Origin: Salipiger abyssi
GTDB lineage: Bacteria > Pseudomonadota > Alphaproteobacteria > Rhodobacterales > Rhodobacteraceae
Reading direction: 5' to 3'
DNA length: 64,000 nt
NCBI RefSeq assembly: GCF_017311415.1
Contig: NZ_JAEKIS010000007.1
Location: forward strand, 124,001 to 188,000
In this document: positions 11,158-19,368 of the stretch, piece after piece
Layout of the letters: each line of letters begins with the position of its first letter
How positions within the stretch are numbered: the first letter of the stretch is position 1
Notes under the pieces: model-generated
What the model saw: only the letters and a program-made list of their open reading frames with translations
Told to the model about the DNA's origin: nothing
Database searches by the model: none
Position numbers and translations under genes: made by a program

Positions 11158-13253
11158 CGGGGAAGCTCCAGAATGAGGTTGTCGATGGTGTCCACGCTGG
11201 CGCTTACCCCGGGCGGGATCAGCGTCGTGGTGTCCATCTGCTCGACAATGGCGGGGCCGGCAAAGCGCATGCCGGGGGCGAGCCGGTCGCGGGCGTAGAG
11301 CGTGGTCTGGGTGAAACTGCCGGTCTCGGGATACCAGACCTCGCGGCTGCCGATGATCGCGCCGGAGGCGTCCGTATCTCCGGGTGCGCGCTCGGGCAGC
11401 TCGGCCTTTTGCACCAGCCCCATGGCCTCGGCGCGGAAGGTGACGCAGAGGATGCGCTCTTCGGGCACGTCGAAGCCGTACATGCGCTTATGCGCCTCGG
11501 CGAAGCCCTCCTTCAGCGCCGCCAGCGTCACCTCTGTCACCGGGCCGTCGGGCAGGGGGATGGACAGCTCGTAATTCTGCCCGTCATAGCGCATGTCGAT
11601 GCGGCGGGTGATCCGGCGCTTGTCGGCGGGGATCGTCTCGGTCTCGAACCAGCCGGCGGCCTCGGCCTCGACCCGCGCCATGGTGTCGGCGATCACATCG
11701 AGATTGCCGGCCTCCAGCGGCGTCAGTCTGGTGGCGGAGAAATCGGCTCGCAGATCGGTGAGCAGCAGCCCCATGGCGCAGAGGATGCCGGGGTTGCGCG
11801 GCACGATGACGGTGGACATGCCCAGCTCCTGCGCCAGCCGCACCGCGTGCAGCGGGCCCGCGCCGCCAAAGGCCATCAGCGCGTAATTGCGCGGGTCGTG
11901 GCCGCGCTGGACCGAGATCACCCGGATCGCCTTGGCCATGTTCGCGGTGACCACCGAAATGATGCCCTGCGCCACGTCCATACTCTGCATGCCCAGGGTT
12001 TTCGCCATCTTCTCAATGGCCTCCACGGCGAGGTTGCGGTGAACCTTCATCCGCCCGTCGAGGATCTCCACCGGGTTCAGCACCTGAAGCACGATATTGG
12101 CATCGGTCACCGTGGGTTCGGTCGCGCCGCGCCCGTAGCAGACCGGGCCGGGATCGGCGCCCGCGCTTTCCGGCCCGACCTTGAGCAGCCCGCCGCTGTC
12201 GATGGAGGCGATGGAGCCCCCGCCGGCGCCCACGGTATGGATGTCGAGCATCGGCGCCTTGATCGGGTAGCCATGCACCACGCTTTCATTGGTCTGCGTG
12301 GTCTCGCCCCCCGCCATCAGCGCCACATCCGAGGAGGTGCCACCCATGTCGAAGGTGATGATGTCGTCAAAGCCCGCCCGCGCGCCGATGGCCTGCGCTG
12401 CCACCACGCCGGTGGAGGGGCCGGAGAGCACCGCGCGCACCGGCGTTTCGGCGGCCACCTCAAAGCGCACCACGCCGCCGTTCGACTGCGTCAGATGCGG
12501 CGCGACGGGCAGGCCCAGCTCTTCCAGCCGGGGCGTCAGCCGCGAGATATAGCGGTGCATGATCGGCCCGAGATAGGCGTTGACCGTGGCGGTCGAGAGC
12601 CGTTCGAACTCGCGGAATTCCGGCGCGATCTCGTGGCTGGCGCAGAGGAAGGCGCCGGGCATCTCCTCGGCCACGATGCGCCTGGCGGCCTGCTCATGCG
12701 CGGGGTTCACAAAAGCATAGAGAAAGCAGATCGCTACCGCCTCGACCCCCGCCGCCTTCATCGCGCGGGCGGCCTCGCGCACCGCGTCCTCGTCGAGCGG
12801 CACCGAGACCTCGCCGGAGCGCAGCATGCGCTCGGGCAGCTCGAAGCGCAGGGCGCGGGGGACCAGCGTGCGGGGCTTTTCGGCAAAGAGATCATAGAGA
12901 TCGGGGCGTTTCTGGCGGCCGATCTCCAGCAGGTCGCGAAAGCCGCCGGTGGTCAGCAGCCCGACCTTGGCGCCGCGATGGGTGATGAGCGCATTGGTCG
13001 CCACCGTGGTGCCATGGCCGAGATAGGCGATGGCCGCCGCCGGGTCGTCTCCGCCGCCGGCACGCTCGCGCATGCCTTCCTCGACGCCCTGGGCGATGCC
13101 GCGCGACGGGTCGTCGGGGGTGGAAGAGACCTTCCACACCGCGATCTCGCCGCTGGCTTCGTTGAACATGCAGACATCGGTGAAGGTGCCGCCCGAATCG
13201 ACCCCGACGCGCCAGGTGCCGTTCGGCCCGAAACCCTGCGATCCATCCATCAT
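11154..13253 (-). CDS. hyuA: hydantoinase A/oxoprolinase family subunit
   Basis: 699 aa. The ATP-binding subunit. The N-terminus RVGVDSGGTFTDVCMF is the actin/hexokinase-like phosphate-binding motif, GHGTTVATNALI follows, and the central region has DMGGTSSDVAL and GAGGGSIASID, all standard for the family. First gene of the minus-strand cluster, facing the GntR gene across a 116-nt gap. The start may be ATG at 13253 or the adjacent ATG at 13250. Together with HyuB and the creatininase-like and FAD-oxidase genes it suggests catabolism of a hydantoin, creatinine or pyroglutamate-like compound (inference). Confidence 0.93.
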   Translation of the reverse strand: MMDGSQGFGPNGTWRVGVDSGGTFTDVCMFNEASGEIAVWKVSSTPDDPSRGIAQGVEEGMRERAGGGDDPAAAIAYLGHGTTVATNALITHRGAKVGLLTTGGFRDLLEIGRQKRPDLYDLFAEKPRTLVPRALRFELPERMLRSGEVSVPLDEDAVREAARAMKAAGVEAVAICFLYAFVNPAHEQAARRIVAEEMPGAFLCASHEIAPEFREFERLSTATVNAYLGPIMHRYISRLTPRLEELGLPVAPHLTQSNGGVVRFEVAAETPVRAVLSGPSTGVVAAQAIGARAGFDDIITFDMGGTSSDVALMAGGETTQTNESVVHGYPIKAPMLDIHTVGAGGGSIASIDSGGLLKVGPESAGADPGPVCYGRGATEPTVTDANIVLQVLNPVEILDGRMKVHRNLAVEAIEKMAKTLGMQSMDVAQGIISVVTANMAKAIRVISVQRGHDPRNYALMAFGGAGPLHAVRLAQELGMSTVIVPRNPGILCAMGLLLTDLRADFSATRLTPLEAGNLDVIADTMARVEAEAAGWFETETIPADKRRITRRIDMRYDGQNYELSIPLPDGPVTEVTLAALKEGFAEAHKRMYGFDVPEERILCVTFRAEAMGLVQKAELPERAPGDTDASGAIIGSREVWYPETGSFTQTTLYARDRLAPGMRFAGPAIVEQMDTTTLIPPGVSASVDTIDNLILELPR

Positions 13254-13282
13254 CGGCGCTGTGTCCTTTTAGCGTCTACTTC

Positions 13283-13292
13283 ATGTATACAA
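13283..13292. promoter_or_regulatory. putative GntR/FCD operator between hyuA and the regulator gene
   Basis: ATGTATACAA lies 30-40 nt before the hyuA start and about 78 nt before the divergent regulator gene. Its core TGTATACA is a perfect 8-bp palindrome in an AT-rich patch within GC-rich DNA. Read on the other strand it is TTGTATACAT, close to the TTGGATACAA motif of the second island. FCD-type GntR proteins typically bind short palindromes of this kind. This is a prediction from position and symmetry. Confidence 0.5.
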
Positions 13293-13369
13293 TAAAGAGA
13301 CGACGATTCTGTCGAGTCCGCGTTGATCGAAAAGATGGTATGTTGCGGCAAAAGATATTGAGGCGGTGA

Positions 13370-14056
13370 ATGAATAATCTCTCTGACGCGAATCCCATTC
13401 CGGCTGGTGCAATGGGGGCGGAGAAACCGCCCTCGGCGCGCGAACGGGCCTATCAGGGCATCCGCGCGCATATCCTGACCGGTGCCGTTTCGCCCGGAGG
13501 CTTCATCGAGGAGGCGGTGGCGTGCGAGGTCACCGGCGTGTCGCGCTCGCCGGTGCGCGAGGCCCTGAACCGGTTGGCCGCCGAGGGCTATCTGGAGCTG
13601 CATCCGCGCCGGGGCGCGATGGTTCGCCCGGTCTCCGCCGCCGAGCTGCGCGACCTGTACGAGGTGCGGCTGATGGTGGAAACCCACGCGGTGCGGCGCA
13701 TCTGCCGCGACCGCCGCCCGCTGCCCGCCGCGCTGACCGAGCTTTGCGAGCTGCACGAGGCGACCTCGGCGGCGGATCTGCTGGCCTGCGCCGAGATCAA
13801 CCGGCTGTTCCACCAGACGCTGGTCGCCGCAGCGGGCAACACCGTGCTGGTGCAGGTCTTCGACGGGTTGCAGGCGCCGCTCTTGCGGGTGGCGATGCTG
13901 TCGCTGCAACAGGGAGTTGGCAAGACCGATATCATCGAGGCGGAGCATCGCGAGATGATCGACGCGCTCACCGCCCATGACGAGGCGCGGGCGCTGGACG
14001 TGGTGCTGCGCCATCTCAACCTTATGCCGCGCCTCACGGCGGCGTTGCCCGGCTGA
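13370..14056 (+). CDS. GntR family transcriptional regulator (FCD subfamily)
   Basis: 228 aa. The N-terminal winged helix-turn-helix is seen around residues 24-87 (ARERAYQGIRAHILTG, then SRSPVREALNRLAAEGYLEL and HPRRGAMV). The all-helical FCD ligand-binding domain follows, with RLMVETHAVRR, INRLFHQTLV and EHREMIDAL carrying the metal/ligand-binding acidic and His residues. It is divergent from hyuA, so it most likely controls the hydantoin-type operon and itself through the TGTATACA site, with a pathway compound as inducer. Confidence 0.92.
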   Translation: MNNLSDANPIPAGAMGAEKPPSARERAYQGIRAHILTGAVSPGGFIEEAVACEVTGVSRSPVREALNRLAAEGYLELHPRRGAMVRPVSAAELRDLYEVRLMVETHAVRRICRDRRPLPAALTELCELHEATSAADLLACAEINRLFHQTLVAAAGNTVLVQVFDGLQAPLLRVAMLSLQQGVGKTDIIEAEHREMIDALTAHDEARALDVVLRHLNLMPRLTAALPG

Positions 14057-14307
14057 GGCAGGCGGCGAGAGCGGGGATGTCGCGGCGAAACGCATGGCGC
14101 GGATACGGGCTCCGGTTGGTCAACGGCGGCGCTGGTGGCGCCACCTTGTCCGCGAAGTGAGGCAAGTTCACTGGCTTGCGTCCAATTCAAAAGTTTTTTG
14201 GCGCGTGAGAAATTTCTTATCTGCCCTGTCTCACCGGAGATTTGCGCCGGCGGCACCGGTGGCTCGCGGCGTGGACTGCCCAGCGATCGGGCAGGGCGCG
14301 CGCCGGA

Positions 14308-14799
14308 TCACTGGGCCAGGCTTGCGAATAGCCCCAGCAGGATCGGCGCGGGCAGTGAGATCAGCACCCGCAGCAGGGTGAAGCGGCGGCCCATCAGCGG
14401 CACCTCGTAGCTGAGCGTACGCACCATCGAGACCAGCGACCAGGAGGTGACATAGGCCACCAGCGCCCCCGCGCCGGCACCGGCCTTGAGCGCCGAGGCG
14501 CCGATGGCGAAGGCGACAAACGGCCCGCCCGGCGTCAGCACACCAAAGCCGGTGGCGAGCAGGATGCCCGACAGCCCCGATTGCGCGCTGAGCCAGCGCT
14601 GCACGAACGCTTCCGGCAGGAGGGCCGCGAGGAACCCCGCGCCGATCAGCCCGACCGCCAGACGCGGCAGCATGAAGAGAAAGGTCTCGCCGGCGCGGCG
14701 GTAAAGCTCGGGCCGCGCCTCGGGCGCCGTGCGGTGCAGGTGGCGGACCGCCCAGAAGGCCGCGCCCCAGATCAGGATCGTGCCGATCAGGATATTCAT
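14308..14799 (-). CDS. half-size predicted permease
   Basis: 163 aa, about four to five hydrophobic segments. It contains FGVLTPGGPFVAFAIG, resembling the PGGP re-entrant motif of predicted DUF318/ArsP-like permeases, which normally hold two such halves in about 300 residues. It overlaps the preceding gene, a similar half-size protein, by 4 nt. The pair likely forms a heteromeric membrane protein. Substrate unknown, and the family assignment is tentative. Confidence 0.6.
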   Translation of the reverse strand: MNILIGTILIWGAAFWAVRHLHRTAPEARPELYRRAGETFLFMLPRLAVGLIGAGFLAALLPEAFVQRWLSAQSGLSGILLATGFGVLTPGGPFVAFAIGASALKAGAGAGALVAYVTSWSLVSMVRTLSYEVPLMGRRFTLLRVLISLPAPILLGLFASLAQ

Positions 14800-15344
14800 G
14801 ACGCGCGCCGTCTGGCCCGATGTCGCACCGCAGCACGCAGCGCAAGCCCCAGAACGATGGGCACCGGCAGGCTCAGGAGCACCCGCAGCAACACCAGATC
14901 GGCGGGCAGGAAGGTCAGCTCCCAGACAATCGTGCGGTTCAGCCCCAGCAGGATCCAGCCGGTGACCATCGCCACCCCCGCCGCCAGATCGGCGCCGGCG
15001 GTCATCAGCCCGGCGGTCAGCGGAAAGGTCACCGCAGGCCCGCCCGGGATCACCGCACCGGCGGTGGCGGCGATGGCGAGCCCGCGAATGCCGCTTTCCG
15101 GGCCCACATGGTGCAGCACCTTGTCCTTAGGCAACACCAACGCCAGTGCCGTGGCCAGTAGCACGCCCGCCGCGATCTTCGGCATCAGCAGCGCCGCGAG
15201 CCCGAGATCGGAAAGCAGGATCTCGCGGAACGTGTCCCAGCCATGGGTAACCAGCACGCCGGTGCCGCTGGCCAGCGCGATGGCGAGCACGAAATAAAAG
15301 CCGCTGTCGAAGAGGCGGCGCCTGGGTCTGGGATCGTCTGTCAT
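14796..15344 (-). CDS. half-size predicted permease, partner of the following gene
   Basis: 182 aa, about five hydrophobic segments, with AGAVIPGGPAVTFPLTAGL as the counterpart of the PGGPF motif in its partner. Both proteins end in a similar LLRVLLSLPVPIVLGL / LLRVLISLPAPILLGL segment, which indicates that they are paralogues. It is divergent from phnF, with 359 nt between them. A transport role is likely but nothing in the sequence names the substrate; a link to the phn operon is possible but unsupported. Confidence 0.6.
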   Translation of the reverse strand: MTDDPRPRRRLFDSGFYFVLAIALASGTGVLVTHGWDTFREILLSDLGLAALLMPKIAAGVLLATALALVLPKDKVLHHVGPESGIRGLAIAATAGAVIPGGPAVTFPLTAGLMTAGADLAAGVAMVTGWILLGLNRTIVWELTFLPADLVLLRVLLSLPVPIVLGLALRAAVRHRARRRAS

Positions 15345-15644
15345 GAGGCCGGGTTGAGACTGTCGGTTGCGCGCAGCCTAGCGCCCGTGCGGGTTGGCGC
15401 GCCAGCGCGGAATCGTTCGGATCTTTGTGCCGGAAACATCGGGATGCGTTTGCCCACAGGTTAAGCGGTTGACGGCAAAGGTAGCGGCCGCGGCCGCGTC
15501 ATCAAGCTGCAACGGCTTCGACGCAAAGACTTCGCCGAACGGTCATGGCGCCGAGTCATTCGCGCGAGAGGCAGGGGGATGCTTGGCGCGCCGGTCGCGA
15601 CAGGAATCGTCTCGGCGCCGGGCGAGAGGCGGAACTTCTCGCAA
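15345..15644. other. intergenic region upstream of the phn operon
   Basis: Three hundred bases between the divergent permease gene and the Pho box. No convincing gene or RNA was seen. It contains a GCGGCCGCGGCCGC run near 15484. An open frame extends from 15545 into phnF, but its N-terminal 53 codons cross the Pho box and look non-coding. Confidence 0.4.
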
Positions 15645-15673
15645 CTGTCACCGCCCCGTCATGCCCCTGTCAT
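15645..15673 (+). promoter_or_regulatory. Pho box (three PhoB-type half-sites) upstream of phnF
   Basis: CTGTCAC (15645-15651), CCGTCAT (15656-15662) and CTGTCAT (15667-15673) form direct repeats of seven bases separated by four, i.e. an 11-bp period. This is the known arrangement of PhoB half-sites, whose consensus is CTGTCAT. The last repeat ends 30 nt before the phnF start. The arrangement predicts induction of the whole operon under phosphate limitation. Confidence 0.8.
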
Positions 15674-15703
15674 CCGCCAGCGCCAGTTGGTGGAAACATC
15701 CGA

Positions 15704-16444
15704 ATGAATTTTGTGGAACGGGCGATGGCGAAATCGGGAAACTGGGAACGGGCGCGCGAGTGGATCACGCGCAGCATCGAGAGCCAGGCGCTCGCCGAGG
15801 GCGACCGGCTGCCGACCGAGGGCGATATCCAGCGTCTCGCGGGCGTCGGGCGGCATTCGGTGCGCCGCGCCGTCGCCACGCTTGCCGCCGAGGGCGTGCT
15901 GAGCGTGGAGCAGGGGCGCGGTACCTTCGTGCGGGCCAAGCCGCCGATCCTCTACCGCATCGGCGCCCGCACCCGGTATCGCGAAAACCTCATCGTCCAG
16001 GGCGTGCTGCCCTCCGGCGACCCCATTGCGGCCGAGATCGTGCCCGCGCCGCATGAAGTCGCCCAGGCGCTGGCGCTGGAGCCCACCGCGCCTGTGCACC
16101 GCGTGCTGCGCCGGGGCCGCGCCGACGGGCGCCCGATCAGCCTGTCGCGCGCCTATCACGACGCTTCCCGCTTTCCCGATCTCGGCGCGCGCCGGCAGGC
16201 GGGCGTTTCGGTGACCGAGATCTACCGAGATCATGGCATCGGCGAATACCACCGGTTGGAAACCTCGCTCTATGCCCGCCTGCCTGAAGGCTGGGAGGCA
16301 CGCGAGCTGGAGCAATCCGCCGATCAGCCGGTGATCGTGATGTGCAAGACCGATGTGGACGACGCGCGCCACCCCATCGGCTTTTCCGAGGCGATCTGGT
16401 CCGCCGGACGGGTGCGTTTTTCGCTGGAGACGGAACATGAGTGA
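15704..16444 (+). CDS. phnF: phosphonate metabolism transcriptional regulator PhnF
   Basis: 246 aa, GntR/HutC subfamily. The DNA-binding domain covers about residues 20-85 (TRSIESQALAEGDRLPTE, VGRHSVRRAVATLAAEGVL, QGRGTFV) and the UTRA ligand-binding domain follows (RTRYRENLIVQG, LSRAYHDASRFPDL, ETSLYARLP). The ATG at 15704 was chosen because it lies just after the Pho box; longer versions would translate through it. It overlaps phnG by 8 nt. Expected to repress or tune the operon in response to a phosphonate or its intermediate. Confidence 0.9.
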   Translation: MNFVERAMAKSGNWERAREWITRSIESQALAEGDRLPTEGDIQRLAGVGRHSVRRAVATLAAEGVLSVEQGRGTFVRAKPPILYRIGARTRYRENLIVQGVLPSGDPIAAEIVPAPHEVAQALALEPTAPVHRVLRRGRADGRPISLSRAYHDASRFPDLGARRQAGVSVTEIYRDHGIGEYHRLETSLYARLPEGWEARELEQSADQPVIVMCKTDVDDARHPIGFSEAIWSAGRVRFSLETEHE

Positions 16445-16871
16445 GATTGCTGTTACCGACGCGTCAGAGCGGCTGAGCGTGCTGGCGCGCATGGTGCCCG
16501 AGCGTATTTCGGAAGAAGCCGAAATGCTCTTGCCGGAGCTGGGAGAGATCGAGGTGATCCAGAGCCGCAGCGGGCTGGTGATGCTGCCGATGCGCGACAC
16601 GGTGACGGGGACAGATTTCCATCTCGGCGAGGTGCTCGTGAGCGAGGCGCATATCCGGCTGCCCGGCGGCATCGAGGGCTACGGCATGGTCACCGGCCAC
16701 GATCTGGAACGTGCCATGGCGATGGCGGTGATCGACGCGGCTCTGTCGGCGGGTGTCGCTGTCGCGCGTCTTACGCGGGTCATCGCCGAAGAGGCCGCGC
16801 GCCAGGCCGAGCAGGACCGCGAGACCCTACGGGCCATCGAGGCCACTCGCGTCGATATGGAGACCTTCTGA
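16437..16871 (+). CDS. phnG: C-P lyase core subunit PhnG
   Basis: 144 aa. In E. coli PhnG belongs to the PhnGHIJ core complex and with PhnI helps attach phosphonate to ribose. Recognisable blocks are FHLGEVLVSEAHIRL, GYGMVTGHDLERAMAMAVIDAAL and the C-terminal RQAEQDRETLRAIEATRVDMETF, the counterpart of the RQAEVNASRVDFFTM end in E. coli. The usual GRDK is GHDL here, so it is a divergent member. Starts inside phnF and shares one base with the phnH start. Confidence 0.85.
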   Translation: MSEIAVTDASERLSVLARMVPERISEEAEMLLPELGEIEVIQSRSGLVMLPMRDTVTGTDFHLGEVLVSEAHIRLPGGIEGYGMVTGHDLERAMAMAVIDAALSAGVAVARLTRVIAEEAARQAEQDRETLRAIEATRVDMETF

Positions 16872-17413
16872 TGCAGACCGCCCCGCACCCCGATGCGCGC
16901 GAGCAGCGCGACAATGCCAGTTTCCACGCGCTGATGAGGGCGCTGTCGCGCCCCGGCACCGTGCAAAAGCTGCCCGAACCGGGCGCTGTGCTCATCGCCG
17001 CCGCGCTGCTCGACCGCGAATGTCGCGCCTATACCGACGATGCGGCGCTGGAGGTGCCTCTGCGCCAGACCGGCGCGGCGCTCGTTCCCTTGACCGAGGC
17101 CGACCACCTGTTTGTGACACTGGGCAGCGCCGCTGCCGTTACCGCGCTCGGGGCGGCAGAGGTCGGCTCTTTCCTCTATCCCGATGGCGGGGCCACGGTG
17201 ATCGCTCCGGCGCGGATCGGCGAGGGGGCGCAGCTGACCCTGACCGGGCCGGGCATCGACGGCCGCCTGAGCTTGCAGCTCGGCGACCTGCATCCGTCGC
17301 TCTGGGAGGCGCGGCGCCGGCTCTGCCGTTACCCCGAGGGGATCGACCTGTTTTTCATCGACGGCGCCCGGGTGATCGGGCTGCCGCGCTCCACCGCCGT
17401 GCAGGAGGGCTGA
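16871..17413 (+). CDS. phnH: C-P lyase core subunit PhnH
   Basis: 180 aa. Structural subunit of the PhnGHIJ core. It begins with the family hallmark FHALMRALSRPGTV and also has GSFLYPDGGATV, LTLTGPGIDG and PEGIDLFFIDG. The ATG shares its A with the phnG stop; three bases separate its stop from phnI. Length and motifs are normal for the family. Confidence 0.9.
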   Translation: MQTAPHPDAREQRDNASFHALMRALSRPGTVQKLPEPGAVLIAAALLDRECRAYTDDAALEVPLRQTGAALVPLTEADHLFVTLGSAAAVTALGAAEVGSFLYPDGGATVIAPARIGEGAQLTLTGPGIDGRLSLQLGDLHPSLWEARRRLCRYPEGIDLFFIDGARVIGLPRSTAVQEG

Positions 17414-17416
17414 GCC

Positions 17417-18472
17417 ATGGCCTATGTCGCAACACGAGGCGGCGAGCGCGCCATCGAACAGGCGGAACGGCTTTACCGTGCGCAGATGGGGGAAGTAACG
17501 CCCGCGCGCGTGGCCGAGATCGAGCGCGCCCTGCCCAGCCTCATCGACCGGGTGATGGGCGAGGCCTCGCTTTACGCCCCCGACCTTGCCGCGCTCGCGC
17601 TGGCGCAATCGGGCGGCGATCTTTACGAGGCGCTTCTGTTGCTGCGGGCCTGGCGGAGCACTCAGCCGCGCTTGCAGATCGCGGCGCCGGTGACGCAGGA
17701 TCGCATGCTGACGCACCGCCGTATCTCGGCAGCCTTCAAGGACATTCCCGGCGGTCAGATCCTCGGGCCGACGCTGGATTACAGCCACCGGCTGCTGGCG
17801 ACCGAGGTGGTGCAGGGAGAGACCTTCACGCCTGTGCCGGTGGAGAAGGCGGCAAATCCCGCGCCGGCCTGTCACCCGTCGCTGGCCGCATGGCAGCAGG
17901 CGCAGGGGCTGGTGGCGGCGCCGTCGCTGGCGCCGGTCGACCGCGACTCCATTCCCGACCTGACGAAAGAGCCGCTGCTCTTCCCGGCCAAGCGTGCCCA
18001 TACGCTGCAAAGCCTCGCGCGCGCCGACACCGGTGGCGTGCTGGCTCTGGGTTATTCCGCCATGCGCGGCTACGGCAACGCGCATCCCACGGTGAACGAG
18101 CTGCGGCTCAGCGAGGCCGAGGTGATCGTCCGCCACCCCAACGGCACCGAGTTCAGCGCCGGGCGGGTCAAGACCAGCCAGGCCGAGGTGGTGACCACCA
18201 AGGGGCAGGGTACGCTGCGGCTGGGGTTCTGCGCGACGCTGGGCTGGAACGAGGTCAAGACCATCGCGGGCGCCACGCTCGACCTGAACGCGCCCGGCGC
18301 GCCCAAGGGCTCGCCGGTGAACGAGGAGTTCTTTCTCTACCATACCGAGCCCGTCGAAAGCTCGGGCTTCTGCATACATTTCAAGCTGCCGCATTACGTG
18401 ACCTTCCAGTCTTCGCTGGACGCGCTTCGCGACGCGAAGGCACAGCGCAACAAGACGGAGGAACCGGCATGA
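17417..18472 (+). CDS. phnI: C-P lyase core subunit PhnI
   Basis: 351 aa. In E. coli PhnI is the nucleosidase/transferase that, with PhnGHL, makes ribose-1-phosphonate triphosphate from ATP and phosphonate. The N-terminal third is typical (MAYVATRGGERAIEQAERL, ISAAFKDIPGGQILGPTLDY, HRLLATEVVQGE) and the end FKLPHYVTFQSSLDAL matches. The middle departs from the E. coli type: where that protein has TECEMVNGF and the RGYGLVFG/ERKAMAMALVDRAL segment, this one has VTTKGQGTLRLGFCATLGWNEVK. It therefore seems to belong to a divergent subtype. Overlaps phnJ by 4 nt. Confidence 0.88.
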   Translation: MAYVATRGGERAIEQAERLYRAQMGEVTPARVAEIERALPSLIDRVMGEASLYAPDLAALALAQSGGDLYEALLLLRAWRSTQPRLQIAAPVTQDRMLTHRRISAAFKDIPGGQILGPTLDYSHRLLATEVVQGETFTPVPVEKAANPAPACHPSLAAWQQAQGLVAAPSLAPVDRDSIPDLTKEPLLFPAKRAHTLQSLARADTGGVLALGYSAMRGYGNAHPTVNELRLSEAEVIVRHPNGTEFSAGRVKTSQAEVVTTKGQGTLRLGFCATLGWNEVKTIAGATLDLNAPGAPKGSPVNEEFFLYHTEPVESSGFCIHFKLPHYVTFQSSLDALRDAKAQRNKTEEPA

Positions 18473-19368
18473 GTCTCGACACGCTCACACGGCCCTGGAA
18501 GGCGTTTTCCTACGGATTTCTGGACGCTTCGGCAAAACGCGAAATGCGCCGCAAGATCCTCAAGGCCATCGCGGTGCCGGGCTGCCAGATGCCCTATGCC
18601 AGCCGCGAGGTGCCGATCGCACGCGGTTGGGGCACTGGCGGCTTGCAGGCGACGCTGACGCTGGTCAATCCGGGCTCGGTCGTCAAGGTGATCGACCAGG
18701 GCGCCGACGACAGCGTCAACGCCGCCTCGATCCGGCGCTTTATTGCGCGGGTCTCGGGCGCGGCCACCACGCTCGACACGGTGCAGGCGACGATCATCCA
18801 GTCGCGCCACCGGGTCCCCGAGGAAAAGCTGCGTGCCGATCAGGTGCTGGTCTTGCAGGTGCCCAATCCCGAGCCGCTGCGCCCGGTGGAACCGAACATG
18901 TCCGTTGCGCGTCAGATGCACGCGGATGCCGACTACGGACGCATGTGGTTGCAGCTTTACGAGCAGATCGTGCGCTCCGGCCGGGTGATGCAGGGCGCGT
19001 CTTACCCCTCGCTGGTCAATGGGCGCCATGTGATGACGCCCTCGCCGATCCCGCGCTGGGATGTGCCCAAGCTGAACATGGCGAAGCATCTCACGATCCT
19101 CTCGGCAGGGCGTGAGAAGCGGCTCTTCGCGGTGCCGCCCTTTACCCGGGTCGAACCGCTGGTCTTCGACGACGTGCCCTATCGCGTCGAGGATCATGCG
19201 GGGCTGACCTGTCATCGCTCAGGCGCCAGAGGGGTCTTTATGAACGAAATTCCGCAGGAGGACGGCACGTCGCTGCACGAGGTGTCCGATAGTCAGCTGG
19301 GCGTGAAGCTGCTGAACGGCGAGGCGCCGGGCGAGATGTGGTATCGAGATGGGGTGTTTCGGCCATGA
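18469..19368 (+). CDS. phnJ: PhnJ-like C-P lyase subunit lacking three of four cluster cysteines
   Basis: 299 aa (E. coli PhnJ 281 aa). PhnJ is the radical-SAM enzyme that breaks the C-P bond of ribose-1-phosphonate 5-phosphate. The fold is clearly PhnJ: FSYGFLDASAKREMRRKILKA, the glycine loop VPGCQMPYASREVP (Gly38), RGWGTGGLQATL and VKVIDQGADDSVNA. E. coli uses Cys241, 244 and 266 for the 4Fe-4S cluster and Cys272 in catalysis. The aligned block here keeps Cys248 but has Ser251, Val272 and Gly278 at the other three positions. The only other cysteine is Cys39. The reading frame is intact and coupled on both sides (ATGA), so this is not a frameshift. Canonical activity looks doubtful; a changed reaction or a structural role is possible. 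Confidence 0.88.
   Translation: MSLDTLTRPWKAFSYGFLDASAKREMRRKILKAIAVPGCQMPYASREVPIARGWGTGGLQATLTLVNPGSVVKVIDQGADDSVNAASIRRFIARVSGAATTLDTVQATIIQSRHRVPEEKLRADQVLVLQVPNPEPLRPVEPNMSVARQMHADADYGRMWLQLYEQIVRSGRVMQGASYPSLVNGRHVMTPSPIPRWDVPKLNMAKHLTILSAGREKRLFAVPPFTRVEPLVFDDVPYRVEDHAGLTCHRSGARGVFMNEIPQEDGTSLHEVSDSQLGVKLLNGEAPGEMWYRDGVFRP

Noticed and set aside
18469-19368. Frameshift as explanation for the missing PhnJ cysteines
   Set aside because: The frame continues through the conserved block with clear alignment and reaches a normal ATGA overlap with phnK; the other frames there do not supply a CxxC motif.
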